From Bacteroidales bacterium (GTDB lineage Bacteria > Bacteroidota > Bacteroidia > Bacteroidales > P3), in contig JAFVCE010000015.1 of the NCBI GenBank assembly GCA_017479385.1, positions 168,173 to 232,172 on the forward strand: DNA of 64,000 nt, written 5' to 3'. Below, in pieces: positions 1 to 7,665 of the stretch. The stretch's first letter is position 1. Every line of letters starts with the position of its first letter. A model generated the notes under the pieces. It was not told the origin of the DNA. It was given only the letters and a program-made list of their open reading frames with translations, and did not search any database. Position numbers and translations under genes: made by a program.

Positions 1-199
1 ACTCGGTGAGTAGGTGTTCCAGCTGCTCGCCCACCACGAGGTTGTCGTGACGGTCGTATGAAACTTCGAACATCTTGGCGTCGATACGTTTCACGTTGCC
101 CACCAGCCCGTCGTCCTCGAGGTCGCGGCCGTTTTGGGCCATGGCCGTGGTTCCAATCAGCGGCAAGATAGCAATCAGCAGTATAACGATTTTCTTCAT
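1..199 (-). CDS. Exported protein of unknown function, N-terminal part only
   Basis: The gene starts at 199 on the minus strand and runs off the left edge, so only 66 residues are visible. The protein opens MKKIVILLIAILPLIGTTAMAQ, a clear signal peptide with a probable cleavage after AMA. The mature part (NGRDLEDDGLVGNV...) is acidic and hydrophilic and matches no family I recognise. It is divergent from the symporter at 424, with a 224-bp AT-rich gap between them. Export is a safe inference; no function can be given. Confidence 0.7.
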   Translation of the reverse strand, partial: MKKIVILLIAILPLIGTTAMAQNGRDLEDDGLVGNVKRIDAKMFEVSYDRHDNLVVGEQLEHLLTE

Positions 200-371
200 A
201 ATGCGTTGTTGTTTAGTTGTTTATCGGTTTGTCGTCGTCAAAAAAGTGCGCGTTGCGCTTTTTGAATATTATTATAATAACGTCATTTTTTTGTTTTTAT
301 TGCAGGCTCAAGGCAAATTTTGTGCGAAAATGTTAATTTTTTTGCAAAGATACGTTTTTTTTGCCAAATGG

Positions 372-401
372 TTGGAAATTGCGAAAAAAAATGTAACTTT
401 G
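372..401 (+). promoter_or_regulatory. Promoter of the symporter-rnz operon
   Basis: TAACTTTG at 394-401 matches the Bacteroidota -7 consensus TAnnTTTG. A TTG at 372-374 lies 19 bp upstream as a partial -33 box. The start codon is at 424, giving a leader of about 18 nt. Confidence 0.6.
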
Positions 402-423
402 CAGTCAAAATATTTATAAGCGA

Positions 424-1887
424 ATGGAACTAACTGTACTCATCTGCTTTGTGTTATACACAGTGTTGCTGTTTGTTGTGATGTGGCTAACGTCGCGTCG
501 AGGCAGCAGCAACGATGCTTTTTTTCGTGCCGGACGCCGTTCGCCGTGGTATGTTGTGGCCTATGGCATGATAGGGGCTTCGCTGTCGGGCGTAACCTTC
601 ATGTCGGTACCTGGCGGGGTCTATTCTGGCCAGTTTACATATATGCCGCTCGTGTTCGGCTATGTGCTTGGCTATGTGGTTATTGCCTTTGTTTTGCTGC
701 CACTTTATTATAGGCTCAACCTCACCTCAATCTATACCTATCTCGAGCAGCGTTTCGGGGTTCGCTCCGAGCGCACTGGCGCCCTCTTCTTCGTGGCTTC
801 GCGCCTGCTGGGTTCGGCCTTGAGGATGTATCTGGTGGTCTTCGTGCTCTACGAGTTTGTCTTCAAAGGGTGGGGGATACCCTTCTGGGTACCGGCCGTG
901 GTTTTCATTGCCATAATCCTGCTCTACACCTACCGCGGAGGGCTGAAAACGGTGGTTTGGACCGACACGCTGCAAACCACTTTCCTACTGCTTGCCGCCG
1001 CTGCCGCTGTGGTGGCGATACTTAAAGAATTGGGCATTGGCTACGGCGAGCTCATGCAACAGTCGGCCGAGGCTGGCTACACTCGCATTTTCGAAACCGA
1101 CGTCAACCACAACAAGTTCTGGCTCAAGCAGATACTGAGCGGTATGTTTATCACCATAACCATGACAGGGCTCGACCAAGACATGATGCAGAAAAACCTG
1201 ACCTGCCCCAACCTGCGGGCGGCGCAAAAGAATGTGCTCACCTCGAGCCTGTTGTTTGTTGTGGTCAACTTGCTGTTTCTCAGCCTCGGAGCTGCGCTGT
1301 TGGCCTACTCGTCGGCCACGGGTTTTGCGCTGCCGGTCAACGAGGCCGGCGCTGTGGTGGGCGACAAGATTTTCCCCTCGGTGGCATTCCATCTCGGCCC
1401 GTTCACGGCCATAATCTTCATTTTGGGCATGGTGGCTGCTGGCTATTCGAGCGCAGACGGCACGCTGACGGCTCTCACAACCACGGTGTGTTACGATTTT
1501 TTGCACTTCGACAAGATTGCCGACGAGCACCGCAAGCTCGTCACGCGGCGCGTTGTTCACGTGGCGTTCGCGCTGCTTTATTTGCTGGTAATCATCGCCT
1601 TCCGCCCATTCCATAACCAGTCGCTGATAGACACGTTGTTCGACGTGGCGGGCTTCACCTACGGCCCCCTGCTGGGTATGTATGCTTTCGGCCTTTTCAC
1701 TCGCCGTGAAGTCGACGACCGCTGGGTGCCGCTGGTCTGCGTGGCGGCACCGGTCATTTGCTATGTGCTAAAAATGAATTCGGCACAGTGGTTCGGAGGC
1801 TATCGTTTTGGTTTCGAGATACTTCTGCTCAACGGTCTGCTCACATTTGTTGGACTATTGCTAATCAAACCTCGCGCAAAGAAATGA
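424..1887 (+). CDS. Sodium:solute symporter (SSS family)
   Basis: The 487-residue protein is almost entirely hydrophobic with about 13 membrane helices, the length and layout usual for SSS/SLC5-type carriers that couple Na+ entry to uptake of a sugar, vitamin, organic acid or similar solute. Family features seen are the early GASLSGVTFMSVPG segment, the YRGGLKTVVWTDTLQ segment and SSADGTLTALTT near residue 350. The substrate cannot be read from the sequence. Its stop codon overlaps the start of the RNase Z gene (ATGA at 1884-1887), so the two are translationally coupled. Confidence 0.88.
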   Translation: MELTVLICFVLYTVLLFVVMWLTSRRGSSNDAFFRAGRRSPWYVVAYGMIGASLSGVTFMSVPGGVYSGQFTYMPLVFGYVLGYVVIAFVLLPLYYRLNLTSIYTYLEQRFGVRSERTGALFFVASRLLGSALRMYLVVFVLYEFVFKGWGIPFWVPAVVFIAIILLYTYRGGLKTVVWTDTLQTTFLLLAAAAAVVAILKELGIGYGELMQQSAEAGYTRIFETDVNHNKFWLKQILSGMFITITMTGLDQDMMQKNLTCPNLRAAQKNVLTSSLLFVVVNLLFLSLGAALLAYSSATGFALPVNEAGAVVGDKIFPSVAFHLGPFTAIIFILGMVAAGYSSADGTLTALTTTVCYDFLHFDKIADEHRKLVTRRVVHVAFALLYLLVIIAFRPFHNQSLIDTLFDVAGFTYGPLLGMYAFGLFTRREVDDRWVPLVCVAAPVICYVLKMNSAQWFGGYRFGFEILLLNGLLTFVGLLLIKPRAKK

Positions 1888-2693
1888 ACTTCTACGCCAC
1901 CATACTCGGTTCGGGTGCGGCCACGCCAACCATTCGCCGCTACTGTTGCTCGCAGGTTGTGAACATCGAGGGGTTGAAATTGCTCTTCGACTGTGGCGAG
2001 GGCACACAGCGCCAGGTGCGCAAATATCGCCAAAAGTTGCAGTCGTTGGCGCATATCTTTATTTCTCATATGCATGGCGACCACTTTTTTGGTTTGCCGG
2101 GGCTGCTCTCGACCATGCACCTCTGTGGCCGCAAGGAGCCCGTCGACGTTTTTGGCCCTGCCGGTATAGAGGCTGCCACGCGCGCCATCCTATCGGCTTC
2201 GGGGCACAATATCGACTTCGAAATAACGTTCCACGAACTCGATTTTGAGAACGGAACGAAGCTGCTGCTCGACCATAAGAACTGCACTGTCGAGGCTTTC
2301 AAGCTGATACACTCGGTGCCTACCTACGGCTTTCGCGTTACCGAGAAGCCCCGCGGAAGCAAGCCTCCACGCTCGATGGCCTATTGTTGCGACACGTTGT
2401 GCGACGACTCGCTGCTGCCCTATATTGATAAGGTGAACCTGCTGATTATTGACAGCACTTTTGACGACGACTTCGAGGCCGCGGCTGTCGAGAAGCTGCA
2501 CGGCACCGCCTCGATGGCGGCTCGCCTCGCCCTCAAAGCTGACGTCGACCAGCTGTTGCTTACCCACATCAGCGCCCGCTACCACACGGCCAGCGACCTC
2601 TTGGCCCAAGCCCGTGCGGTGTTCGAAAACACCCTTGCTGCCGAGGATGGCCTAATTGTCCCCATTGCCCACCGCGGCCGGAGCAAAAAATAG
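1884..2693 (+). CDS. rnz: Ribonuclease Z (tRNA 3' endonuclease)
   Basis: A metallo-beta-lactamase-fold nuclease that trims tRNA 3' ends. The zinc motif is SHMHGDHFFGLPGL; further ligands are the Asp of AYCCDT and the His of LLTHISARY. The start at 1884 is chosen because it overlaps the symporter stop as ATGA and begins with the expected MNFYATILGSGAATPT strand. At 269 residues it is about 35 shorter than the usual 300-305-residue enzyme. The shortening lies between VPTYGFRVTEKPRG and YCCDT, where homologues carry a longer segment. The catalytic residues are intact, so it is probably active. Confidence 0.9.
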   Translation: MNFYATILGSGAATPTIRRYCCSQVVNIEGLKLLFDCGEGTQRQVRKYRQKLQSLAHIFISHMHGDHFFGLPGLLSTMHLCGRKEPVDVFGPAGIEAATRAILSASGHNIDFEITFHELDFENGTKLLLDHKNCTVEAFKLIHSVPTYGFRVTEKPRGSKPPRSMAYCCDTLCDDSLLPYIDKVNLLIIDSTFDDDFEAAAVEKLHGTASMAARLALKADVDQLLLTHISARYHTASDLLAQARAVFENTLAAEDGLIVPIAHRGRSKK

Positions 2694-2725
2694 AAGGGCT
2701 GAGTCAGACAGAGACAGTCCTTCTG

Positions 2726-2755
2726 AAAAAAAACGGAGGCCTGCGATGGCCTCCG
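2726..2755 (-). terminator. Rho-independent terminator of the PepSY-like gene
   Basis: CGGAGGCC (2734-2741) pairs with GGCCTCCG (2748-2755) across a 6-nt loop. Read on the minus strand the stem is followed by eight U (A-tract 2726-2733). It lies just past the stop at 2776. Confidence 0.85.
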
Positions 2756-2775
2756 AGAGTTGGTTTGAAATCTTG

Positions 2776-3243
2776 TTACTCGCCGAGGAACTTGCCGCTG
2801 GTGTCGAAATTGAGCAGTTTTGGGTCGGCCTCTTTGCGCCACCACAATATGCCTTTTTTCTTGGCAATGCACACTTGGTAGGAGTATACGCCTTTGACTT
2901 TGCGGATGTAGACCTCGTTGATGGTATAGCCGTGGTAGTTGTTCTTCACGGTGTCTTTGATGGCGGCCGTGTAGTGCTCGGGGCGGATAATGTAGTGGGT
3001 TTCGAAGCCCTTGTTGTTGAACTGCATGGCCATGGGGTCGCCCTCGCTGTCGGTGTAGACGGCGCGGAAGGTTGTCGAGTCGATTTGGTACCATTTAACT
3101 CCCGTTGCACCTTTGGCTTTGGATTGGAAGTCTTTGATGATGCGCACGGCAACGTCTTTTTCGGAGACCTCTTTGGGCTTTTGAGCAAACGCAGCGACCT
3201 GGATGAGCAGGGTGGCGGCGAACAAAACGAGTATCTTTTTCAT
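2776..3243 (-). CDS. Exported PepSY-like (DUF2874-type) protein
   Basis: A 155-residue protein with a signal peptide (MKKILVLFAATLLIQVAAFAQ). The mature part has the beta-rich pattern of PepSY-like periplasmic proteins of Bacteroidales, with GVKWYQIDSTTFRAVYTDSEGDPMAMQFN resembling the strand pair typical of the family (quoted here in parts: GVKWYQIDST, FRAVYTDSEG). The start at 3243 gives a proper signal peptide; the open frame extends further upstream without one. It stands alone with its own terminator. Molecular role unknown; the family assignment is moderate. Confidence 0.7.
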   Translation of the reverse strand: MKKILVLFAATLLIQVAAFAQKPKEVSEKDVAVRIIKDFQSKAKGATGVKWYQIDSTTFRAVYTDSEGDPMAMQFNNKGFETHYIIRPEHYTAAIKDTVKNNYHGYTINEVYIRKVKGVYSYQVCIAKKKGILWWRKEADPKLLNFDTSGKFLGE

Positions 3244-3323
3244 ATTCAATAATTTGTAGTGTTCGTTGTGTTGTTCTATGGTAGGCAAATTTACAAATTT
3301 TTTTTCATTCCACAATTTTTTTC

Positions 3324-4040
3324 TTATTTTTGCGTTATTTTCATAAGTTGACGCATCACGTTTTCGCCGTCGCGAATGGCTTGCATGGCCCAGTTGAGTT
3401 TGAGTTCGGCCTCGTCGTCGGGGCCCAGGTGCCAGTCGATAGAAGGGTCGGCGCGCATTTTCTCGGTTAGGTAGAAGAGGCTGAGGGCAGCGCATACCGA
3501 GATGTTGAAGCTCTCGGTGAAGCCATACATCGGTATCTTGACGTAGGCGTCGGCGCCCGCCACCGCCTCGTCGGTCAGGCCCGTCAGTTCGGTTCCGAAC
3601 ACCAGCGCCGTGGGCTGGCTGATGTCGAGCTCGGTAATCATCGTGTCGCGCTCGTGGGGCAAGGTGGCAACAATGCGGTAGCCGCGGCTGCGCAGGGCGG
3701 CATAGGCTTCGCCAATCGAGGGGTGATGATAGTAGTCTACCCACTTCGAACTGCCCACCGCCACGTCGTCGGCAGGGCAGAAAGGGTTGCGGTTCTCGAC
3801 CACGTGGACGTCCTGCACCCCAAAGCAGTCGCAGCTGCGCAACACCGCCGAGGCATTGTGTGATTGGTAAATATCTTCGAGCACAACGGCGATGTGTCGC
3901 GTGCGGTTTTTTGCCAAACGGTCGAAGAGCGAACGCTTGTTGTCGCTAAACAATTCGGCCGCTCGTTCGTAGAGAGCGATTTTTTCTTCGAGCGTGTAAT
4001 TGTCGAATAATCCGACAGTTCCCCATGTTCTTTTTGGCAT
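3324..4040 (-). CDS. trmH: tRNA/rRNA 2'-O-methyltransferase, SpoU/TrmH family
   Basis: The 238-residue protein carries the three SpoU motifs of the knotted SAM-dependent methyltransferases: NASAVLRSCDCFGVQDVHVV (near residue 60), ALVFGTELTGL (near 150) and IPMYGFTESFNISVCAAL (near 180). The C-terminal helix region resembles TrmH, which methylates G18 of tRNAs, so TrmH is the likeliest member. The start at 4040 (MPKRTWG) is preferred to an upstream ATG at 4070, because a promoter -7 box lies at 4068-4075. It is divergent from the glycosyltransferase at 4120. Confidence 0.88.
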   Translation of the reverse strand: MPKRTWGTVGLFDNYTLEEKIALYERAAELFSDNKRSLFDRLAKNRTRHIAVVLEDIYQSHNASAVLRSCDCFGVQDVHVVENRNPFCPADDVAVGSSKWVDYYHHPSIGEAYAALRSRGYRIVATLPHERDTMITELDISQPTALVFGTELTGLTDEAVAGADAYVKIPMYGFTESFNISVCAALSLFYLTEKMRADPSIDWHLGPDDEAELKLNWAMQAIRDGENVMRQLMKITQK

Positions 4041-4063
4041 AACGGTGCTGTGTGTTAAATTTT

Positions 4064-4100
4064 TTTGCAAAATTACAAAAAAAAATCGTAACTTTGCAAA
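4064..4100. promoter_or_regulatory. Overlapping divergent promoters of trmH and the glycosyltransferase
   Basis: Rightward: TTTG 4064-4067, 21 bp, TAACTTTG 4089-4096. Leftward: TTTG (CAAA 4097-4100), 21 bp, TAATTTTG (CAAAATTA 4068-4075). Each -33 box directly abuts the -7 box of the opposite promoter, so the two polymerase sites occupy the same 37 bp. Confidence 0.75.
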
Positions 4101-4119
4101 CTAAAAATTAAAGAACTAT

Positions 4120-4701
4120 ATGATAGTTGGTTACGATGCTCGAAACGCTTTTAGGAACAGCACTGCGCTGGGCGAATACAGCCGAAACTTGATTACGGCC
4201 ATCGCCTCGCGCCACAGCGTCGATTTCCGAGCTCTACTCTTTGCCCCCTCGATGAGGGGCGACTACCGCACTCATTTCATCAGCTACGCCAACGTCAGCA
4301 CCTACCGTGCCGTCGGTATCAACAAACACCTGCCCACTTTCTGGCACCGCTTCCGCCTCAACGCCGCTTTGATGGACAACAAGGTCAAGGTCTATCACGG
4401 CCTGAACGAGGAACTGCCCTATGGCATTGGTCGCGACATCAAGACCATCATCACCTGCTACGGTCTCGAGTCGCACCGCGCCACCTCGCCAATCGATTCG
4501 CTCATGTGGCGCCATCGTATGCACTACGCTTTCCGTGCCTCGAACATCATCGTGGCTGTGAGCGACGCGGTGCGCGACGAGCTGCTGGCCTACGGTGTGC
4601 GTGCCGAGAAGATTCGCGTCCTACCCATGTCGCCCGACGGCAAGGTCGACGCCGCAACCGCCGACGCGTACTTCGAGATATACCAAAAACTGATAGGCTG
4701 A
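4120..4701 (+). CDS. Truncated GT4-type glycosyltransferase (N-terminal domain plus C-terminal tail)
   Basis: The 193 residues begin like a GT-B fold glycosyltransferase (MIVGYDARNAFRN, then LGEYSRNLI), with VYHGLNEELPYGI and IIVAVSDAVRDELLAYGV marking the acceptor-side domain. After IRVLPMSPDG at about residue 171 the nucleotide-sugar-binding domain (about 170-180 residues) is absent. The protein closes with DAATADAYFEIYQKLIG, which resembles the last helix of such enzymes. This looks like an in-frame internal deletion rather than a simple stop. It has its own promoter, but catalysis is unlikely without the donor domain. Confidence 0.75.
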   Translation: MIVGYDARNAFRNSTALGEYSRNLITAIASRHSVDFRALLFAPSMRGDYRTHFISYANVSTYRAVGINKHLPTFWHRFRLNAALMDNKVKVYHGLNEELPYGIGRDIKTIITCYGLESHRATSPIDSLMWRHRMHYAFRASNIIVAVSDAVRDELLAYGVRAEKIRVLPMSPDGKVDAATADAYFEIYQKLIG

Positions 4702-4964
4702 ACGCTCTGATTTTTAGCCATATAGAGCTGTGGCTTCGGCGTGGTGTCGGGCCGCTTTGCGATTAGGTTCACCGTGCCAGTTGTTACGCAACCTCGTCCG
4801 CCGAGGCGTGGTACTGGTAAAAAAACGATATACGGAAATTTTTTTTCGCCACACTGCCGCGAGGCTTCCTCGAAATTGTTAATAACTTTTTTCCGAGGAC
4901 TGTGGTGTTTTGATTAAGTTGTTGATTTTCAGGTAGTTGTGTATTTTGATGAAAATCAATAGTT

Positions 4965-5017
4965 TGGAGGGGTTAGGGTCGTGTTGAGGTCGTATTAAGG
5001 TCTGGTTGAGGTCGGGG
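4965..5017 (+). repeat. 11-bp-period dispersed repeat, copy A
   Basis: On the minus strand the units read CCCGACCTCAA, CCAGACCTTAA, TACGACCTCAA, CACGACCCTAA, CCCCTCC: consecutive 11-mers of the same family as copies B-G. It lies between the convergent glycosyltransferase fragment and PHP gene. Confidence 0.8.
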
Positions 5018-5048
5018 AGGGCTCGAGCTGTTGATAACTTTTTTTCGA

Positions 5049-5080
5049 GGTGCGGGCGCCGCTTTAGCGGCGCCCGCACC
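5049..5080 (-). terminator. Strong GC hairpin after the PHP gene
   Basis: GGTGCGGGCGCCGCT (5049-5063) is perfectly complementary to 5066-5080. There is no good U-tract on either side, so it may act as a transcript-end barrier rather than a classical intrinsic terminator. Confidence 0.5.
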
Positions 5081-5165
5081 TTATAGCGCTGATGTCGAGA
5101 GCATTAAACCCAATCCTCACCCCCTCTGCTCCCCATAGTTGGCCGCACCCTGGTGGGCCAGCTGG

Positions 5166-5942
5166 TCAGCGAGGCAGCGGCGCTTGGCGGAAGGCAACGG
5201 TGTCTATGCTCCGCCCCTCCTCGCCACGCAGCGCGGCGCTGAACTCGGCAAAAGTGCGGTGCTGCATATAGACGACGTTATACACATCGCCCACGTTGTT
5301 GATGAAATGGGCGTCGCTGTCGGTAATAAAGTTAAATCGCTTGAGGTAGGCAAACTTCTTCAGCGTCTCGTCGCGCGTCGTAAAACGGTTAATTTCCAGC
5401 GCGTCGGCACGAATGTCGGGTGGCACAAAACCCAGTTGGCTGGTGAGCGAGGTGGTGCCCTTGTTGATGTGTGCCGGAATAAAGAGCCCCCCAATGCGGT
5501 GCACCTCGTCGTAAAGGCCGTCGATATCCACATCAATGGCGTTGAGCAGGTGGTAAGGCTCTTCGCCCACAATCTCGTCGTTTTCGTCCACAATCAGCTG
5601 GTAACCAAAGCGTTCCTCATCGTTCGGGATAGGGGGGAGGTGCTTGTCCAAAAACTCCTGAAACTCGTCCAGCTGGTCGTCGGTCTCGAAATAAGCCAAG
5701 CAGTGAGCCTCCTCCTGCGAGGTAATTTCAACCCCACCCAGCACAAAAAGTCCCTCGTCGCGGCCAATCTTCTGTGTGGTCTTAACTTGTCGGGTAGTGT
5801 TGTGGTCGGTAATGGCAATCATGTCGAGCCCGCGGTGCAAGGCGGTGTCCACAATGGCGCGCGGCGACATCTCGAGGTCGCCACATGGCGAGAGCACCGT
5901 GTGGATGTGCAAATCGGCTTTGAATGGTGTGATGGGCGTCAC
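5166..5942 (-). CDS. PHP-domain metal-dependent phosphoesterase
   Basis: A 258-residue protein with PHP motifs: KADLHIHTVLSPCGDLEMS (motif I, residues 8-26), MIAITDHNT (motif II), a later HIN and the C-terminal DSDAH. These supply the His/Asp metal ligands. It starts with GTG at 5942; an in-frame stop lies five codons upstream and there is no ATG in between. It follows the DRTGG gene by 66 bp. In many bacteria PHP and DRTGG genes lie together near hydrogenase or NADH-dehydrogenase-like genes; no such genes are seen here. Substrate unknown. Confidence 0.85.
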   Translation of the reverse strand: MTPITPFKADLHIHTVLSPCGDLEMSPRAIVDTALHRGLDMIAITDHNTTRQVKTTQKIGRDEGLFVLGGVEITSQEEAHCLAYFETDDQLDEFQEFLDKHLPPIPNDEERFGYQLIVDENDEIVGEEPYHLLNAIDVDIDGLYDEVHRIGGLFIPAHINKGTTSLTSQLGFVPPDIRADALEINRFTTRDETLKKFAYLKRFNFITDSDAHFINNVGDVYNVVYMQHRTFAEFSAALRGEEGRSIDTVAFRQAPLPR

Positions 5943-6008
5943 TATCTTGCTGTTTTAGCGTTACTTACGTGGTTTTGCGCGGCTCGATTTTCCTCCCCGT
6001 TGGCCAGA

Positions 6009-6344
6009 TTAATTGTTAAGCAACTGGTAAATCTTGCCCACAGTTTCGTAGGTCTGCATCTTTGTGCTCAAGAAAGGTATACCCTCCTCGTTGCTCTGCC
6101 CCTTGGTGTCGTCGCTGGCGTCGAGCCCCTTCACCAATATCACGCAGGCCAACTCCTTCAGCGAAGCAATGGCCATCACATTCTTGTGGGTCTGCAAAGT
6201 AACCCAAACGTTGCCCATCTCGGCGTTGCCCATCACGTCGCTCAGCAGGTCGCTCACGTAGCAGCCGTCGATGTCGCGGTCCAGTCCCTTCTCGCCCGAA
6301 AGCACCTTCAGGCCCAGTTTCTCTACAAGTTCTCTGACTTTCAT
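6009..6344 (-). CDS. DRTGG-domain protein
   Basis: A 111-residue protein beginning MKVRELVEKLGLKVLSGEKG, then DRDIDGCYVSDLLSDVMGNA, as in stand-alone DRTGG proteins. These resemble the domain found in phosphotransacetylases and in HPr-kinase neighbours. The start at 6344 fits the family; the upstream extension of the frame is AT-rich and non-coding in character. It is the first gene of a two-gene operon with the PHP gene. A regulatory, ligand-sensing role is usual speculation for the family; nothing here proves it. Confidence 0.8.
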   Translation of the reverse strand: MKVRELVEKLGLKVLSGEKGLDRDIDGCYVSDLLSDVMGNAEMGNVWVTLQTHKNVMAIASLKELACVILVKGLDASDDTKGQSNEEGIPFLSTKMQTYETVGKIYQLLNN

Positions 6345-6465
6345 AATTTCGTCCAATTTTTTAGTAATTGTTTTTCGCGCTGCAAATTTACATAAAAAAA
6401 ATGAATTATAGCGCAACAGCCCCAAAATATTTTTTCACCCCGACCCCGACCCCTGCCCAAGTCTC

Positions 6466-6485
6466 TCCGATTAGTCAATCGCACA
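6466..6485 (+). repeat. Left copy of a 20-bp island-flanking repeat
   Basis: 18 of 20 bases match 14756-14775 (tccgattaNtNaatcgcaca). It precedes the AT-rich accessory block and is paired with the longer repeat at 6993-7045. Confidence 0.6.
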
Positions 6486-6501
6486 CCTGAAGATAGAGAC
6501 A

Positions 6502-6801
6502 ATGAAAGAAGCCATTACAGTTGGACATCTTGCGATGTATTATATGGAACTTTTGCTTTCTATCGAGAATGAGCTACAGTATTCTTCCGATGACCCACAT
6601 GGAAACAAACTCCGTCTTTTTTATAAATTTTCAGAGAAACTTGGCTATTGTTTGCAAGTCGCGCTCAAGATTAATGTTGGAATCGCCCAAGACAAAATGC
6701 AAGATTCGCAAGAAGCTCGACGCAGATGTGAAGAGATGAAAAACAACCACCTTGCTATCGGAAAAGCCTACCAAGAGCCAACGCTTACATATCATTATTG
6801 A
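6502..6801 (+). CDS. Small hypothetical protein of the accessory block
   Basis: A 99-residue predicted protein (MKEAITVGHLAMYYMELLLS...), mainly helical and charged, with no signal peptide, membrane helix or recognisable domain. Its base composition is much more AT-rich than the core genes to the left. It lies between the two halves of the left flanking repeat; the right-hand copy has only 23 bp in that place, so this gene sits in about 480 bp present on one side only. A hairpin with a pyrimidine-rich tail follows. It could be a passenger gene of the island. Confidence 0.5.
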   Translation: MKEAITVGHLAMYYMELLLSIENELQYSSDDPHGNKLRLFYKFSEKLGYCLQVALKINVGIAQDKMQDSQEARRRCEEMKNNHLAIGKAYQEPTLTYHY

Positions 6802-6811
6802 GGATAGATTA

Positions 6812-6830
6812 CCACCGACTTTATCGGTGG
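6812..6830 (+). terminator. Hairpin after the small hypothetical gene
   Basis: CCACCGA (6812-6818) pairs with TCGGTGG (6824-6830) around a 5-nt loop, followed by a T/C-rich run. It lies 11 bp past the stop at 6801. Confidence 0.6.
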
Positions 6831-6992
6831 CTTCTTTGCTCCTTCTTTGTGGGTTCTATGTAGTTCTATTCAATGGTGCGTTGCATGGGAAGTGTAATGA
6901 CATTCGCGTCGGCAACGAATTGGGGGAATCTCAGCAGTTCCCTCGCGTAAGCATATGCGGTTAGATATCGTGCACCTGCACGCACGAGGATC

Positions 6993-7045
6993 TTCTTCGT
7001 GTGTTAATATCTTTATTTGGACTCAATTGCAAAAAAGTTGTATCT
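6993..7045 (+). repeat. Left 53-bp direct repeat of the defence island
   Basis: 48 of 53 bases match 14799-14851, including an uninterrupted 28-bp identity (7018-7045 and 14824-14851). The left copy includes a working-looking promoter. Confidence 0.85.
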
Positions 7046-7048
7046 TTG
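7016..7048 (+). promoter_or_regulatory. Promoter of the 2-TM / Cas2-like operon
   Basis: TTTG 7016-7019, 21 bp, TATCTTTG 7041-7048: a full match to the Bacteroidota consensus. In the right-hand repeat copy the -7 box has changed to TATCTATA, so only the left copy should fire. Confidence 0.8.
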
Positions 7049-7066
7049 CAAAAAAAATAACAACAA

Positions 7067-7333
7067 ATGAAAGAAGAAGAGATCAACGAAAATTCTCCCG
7101 AAATCAAACCAAATGAGAAAGATGGTTCTGATCCTAAAGAGAACACTCGAAGCAAGATAGCGACGCTATATTTATGGTGCTTCTTTGCTGTCATATTACT
7201 TGTGTTTATAACGGGCTGTTGTAAAGATTTTGGAGTAGATGATTACAAAGATTTGATTTTGACTGTGTCTGGCGTTCTGACTGGTCCGCTTGGTTTTATT
7301 GTCGGTTACTATTTTAAAGCATCTAAAGAATGA
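7067..7333 (+). CDS. Small two-helix membrane protein
   Basis: An 88-residue protein. The first 35 residues are charged and acidic (MKEEEINENSPEIKPNEKDG). Two hydrophobic stretches follow, about residues 43-60 (LYLWCFFAVILLVFITG) and 69-83 (LTVSGVLTGPLGFIVGYYF). No signal peptide or known family is visible. Its stop overlaps the start of the next gene as ATGA (7330-7333), so the two are co-translated. In a defence setting a small membrane protein next to a sensor-like partner could be an effector; that is inference from context only. Confidence 0.65.
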   Translation: MKEEEINENSPEIKPNEKDGSDPKENTRSKIATLYLWCFFAVILLVFITGCCKDFGVDDYKDLILTVSGVLTGPLGFIVGYYFKASKE

Positions 7334-7599
7334 ATACTATCATCATATCATATCGATTGGACTCAGAGGCTCCATATCAAGAATTGAGGAACCGAATTAA
7401 AAAATACCCCAATTGGGCACGATTATTTCAAGATGTATGGATTATCCAGACTCGCCATAGTGTTAGAGATGTTCGTGACGATTTAGAAAATGCCATTCGA
7501 GGCATGGGAGAGATTTTTGTAGTCAATATTACAGGTTCAGCATGGGCCTCATATAAAATTGATAAGGAGATGGCAGAATGGATTCATGAAAACATTTAG
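7330..7599 (+). CDS. Cas2/SinR-like small protein
   Basis: 89 residues with the beta-alpha-beta-beta-alpha-beta pattern of the Cas2/VapD/SinR-like ferredoxin fold: NTIIISYRL (strand 1), YQELRNRIKKYPNWARL (helix), DVWIIQT (strand 2), SVRDVRDDLENAI (helix), EIFVVNITGSAW (strand). Such proteins exist both as CRISPR Cas2 and as stand-alone proteins of unknown role or RNases. No CRISPR array or cas1 is present, so it is not CRISPR Cas2. It overlaps the 2-TM gene by 4 bp and is convergent with the gene at 7666. Confidence 0.65.
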   Translation: MNTIIISYRLDSEAPYQELRNRIKKYPNWARLFQDVWIIQTRHSVRDVRDDLENAIRGMGEIFVVNITGSAWASYKIDKEMAEWIHENI

Positions 7600-7665
7600 A
7601 TACTATAAGGTTTTAATTATGACCAAATCTTGTAGTTTATATCCAAAACGTCAGAATACCAAATC

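Larger units (their letters stand above)
4702..5165. other. Intergenic region between convergent genes, with repeats
   Basis: No gene is visible. It holds repeat copy A (4965-5017), a 21-bp direct repeat at 4878-4898 and 5030-5050 (19 of 21 identical) that brackets copy A, an inverted pair GATTTTC/GAAAATC at 4924-4930 and 4951-4957, and the 15-bp-stem hairpin at 5049-5080. Confidence 0.6.

Noticed and set aside
7330-7599. CRISPR system suggested by the Cas2-like protein
   Set aside because: No repeat-spacer array and no cas1 or other cas gene in the window.
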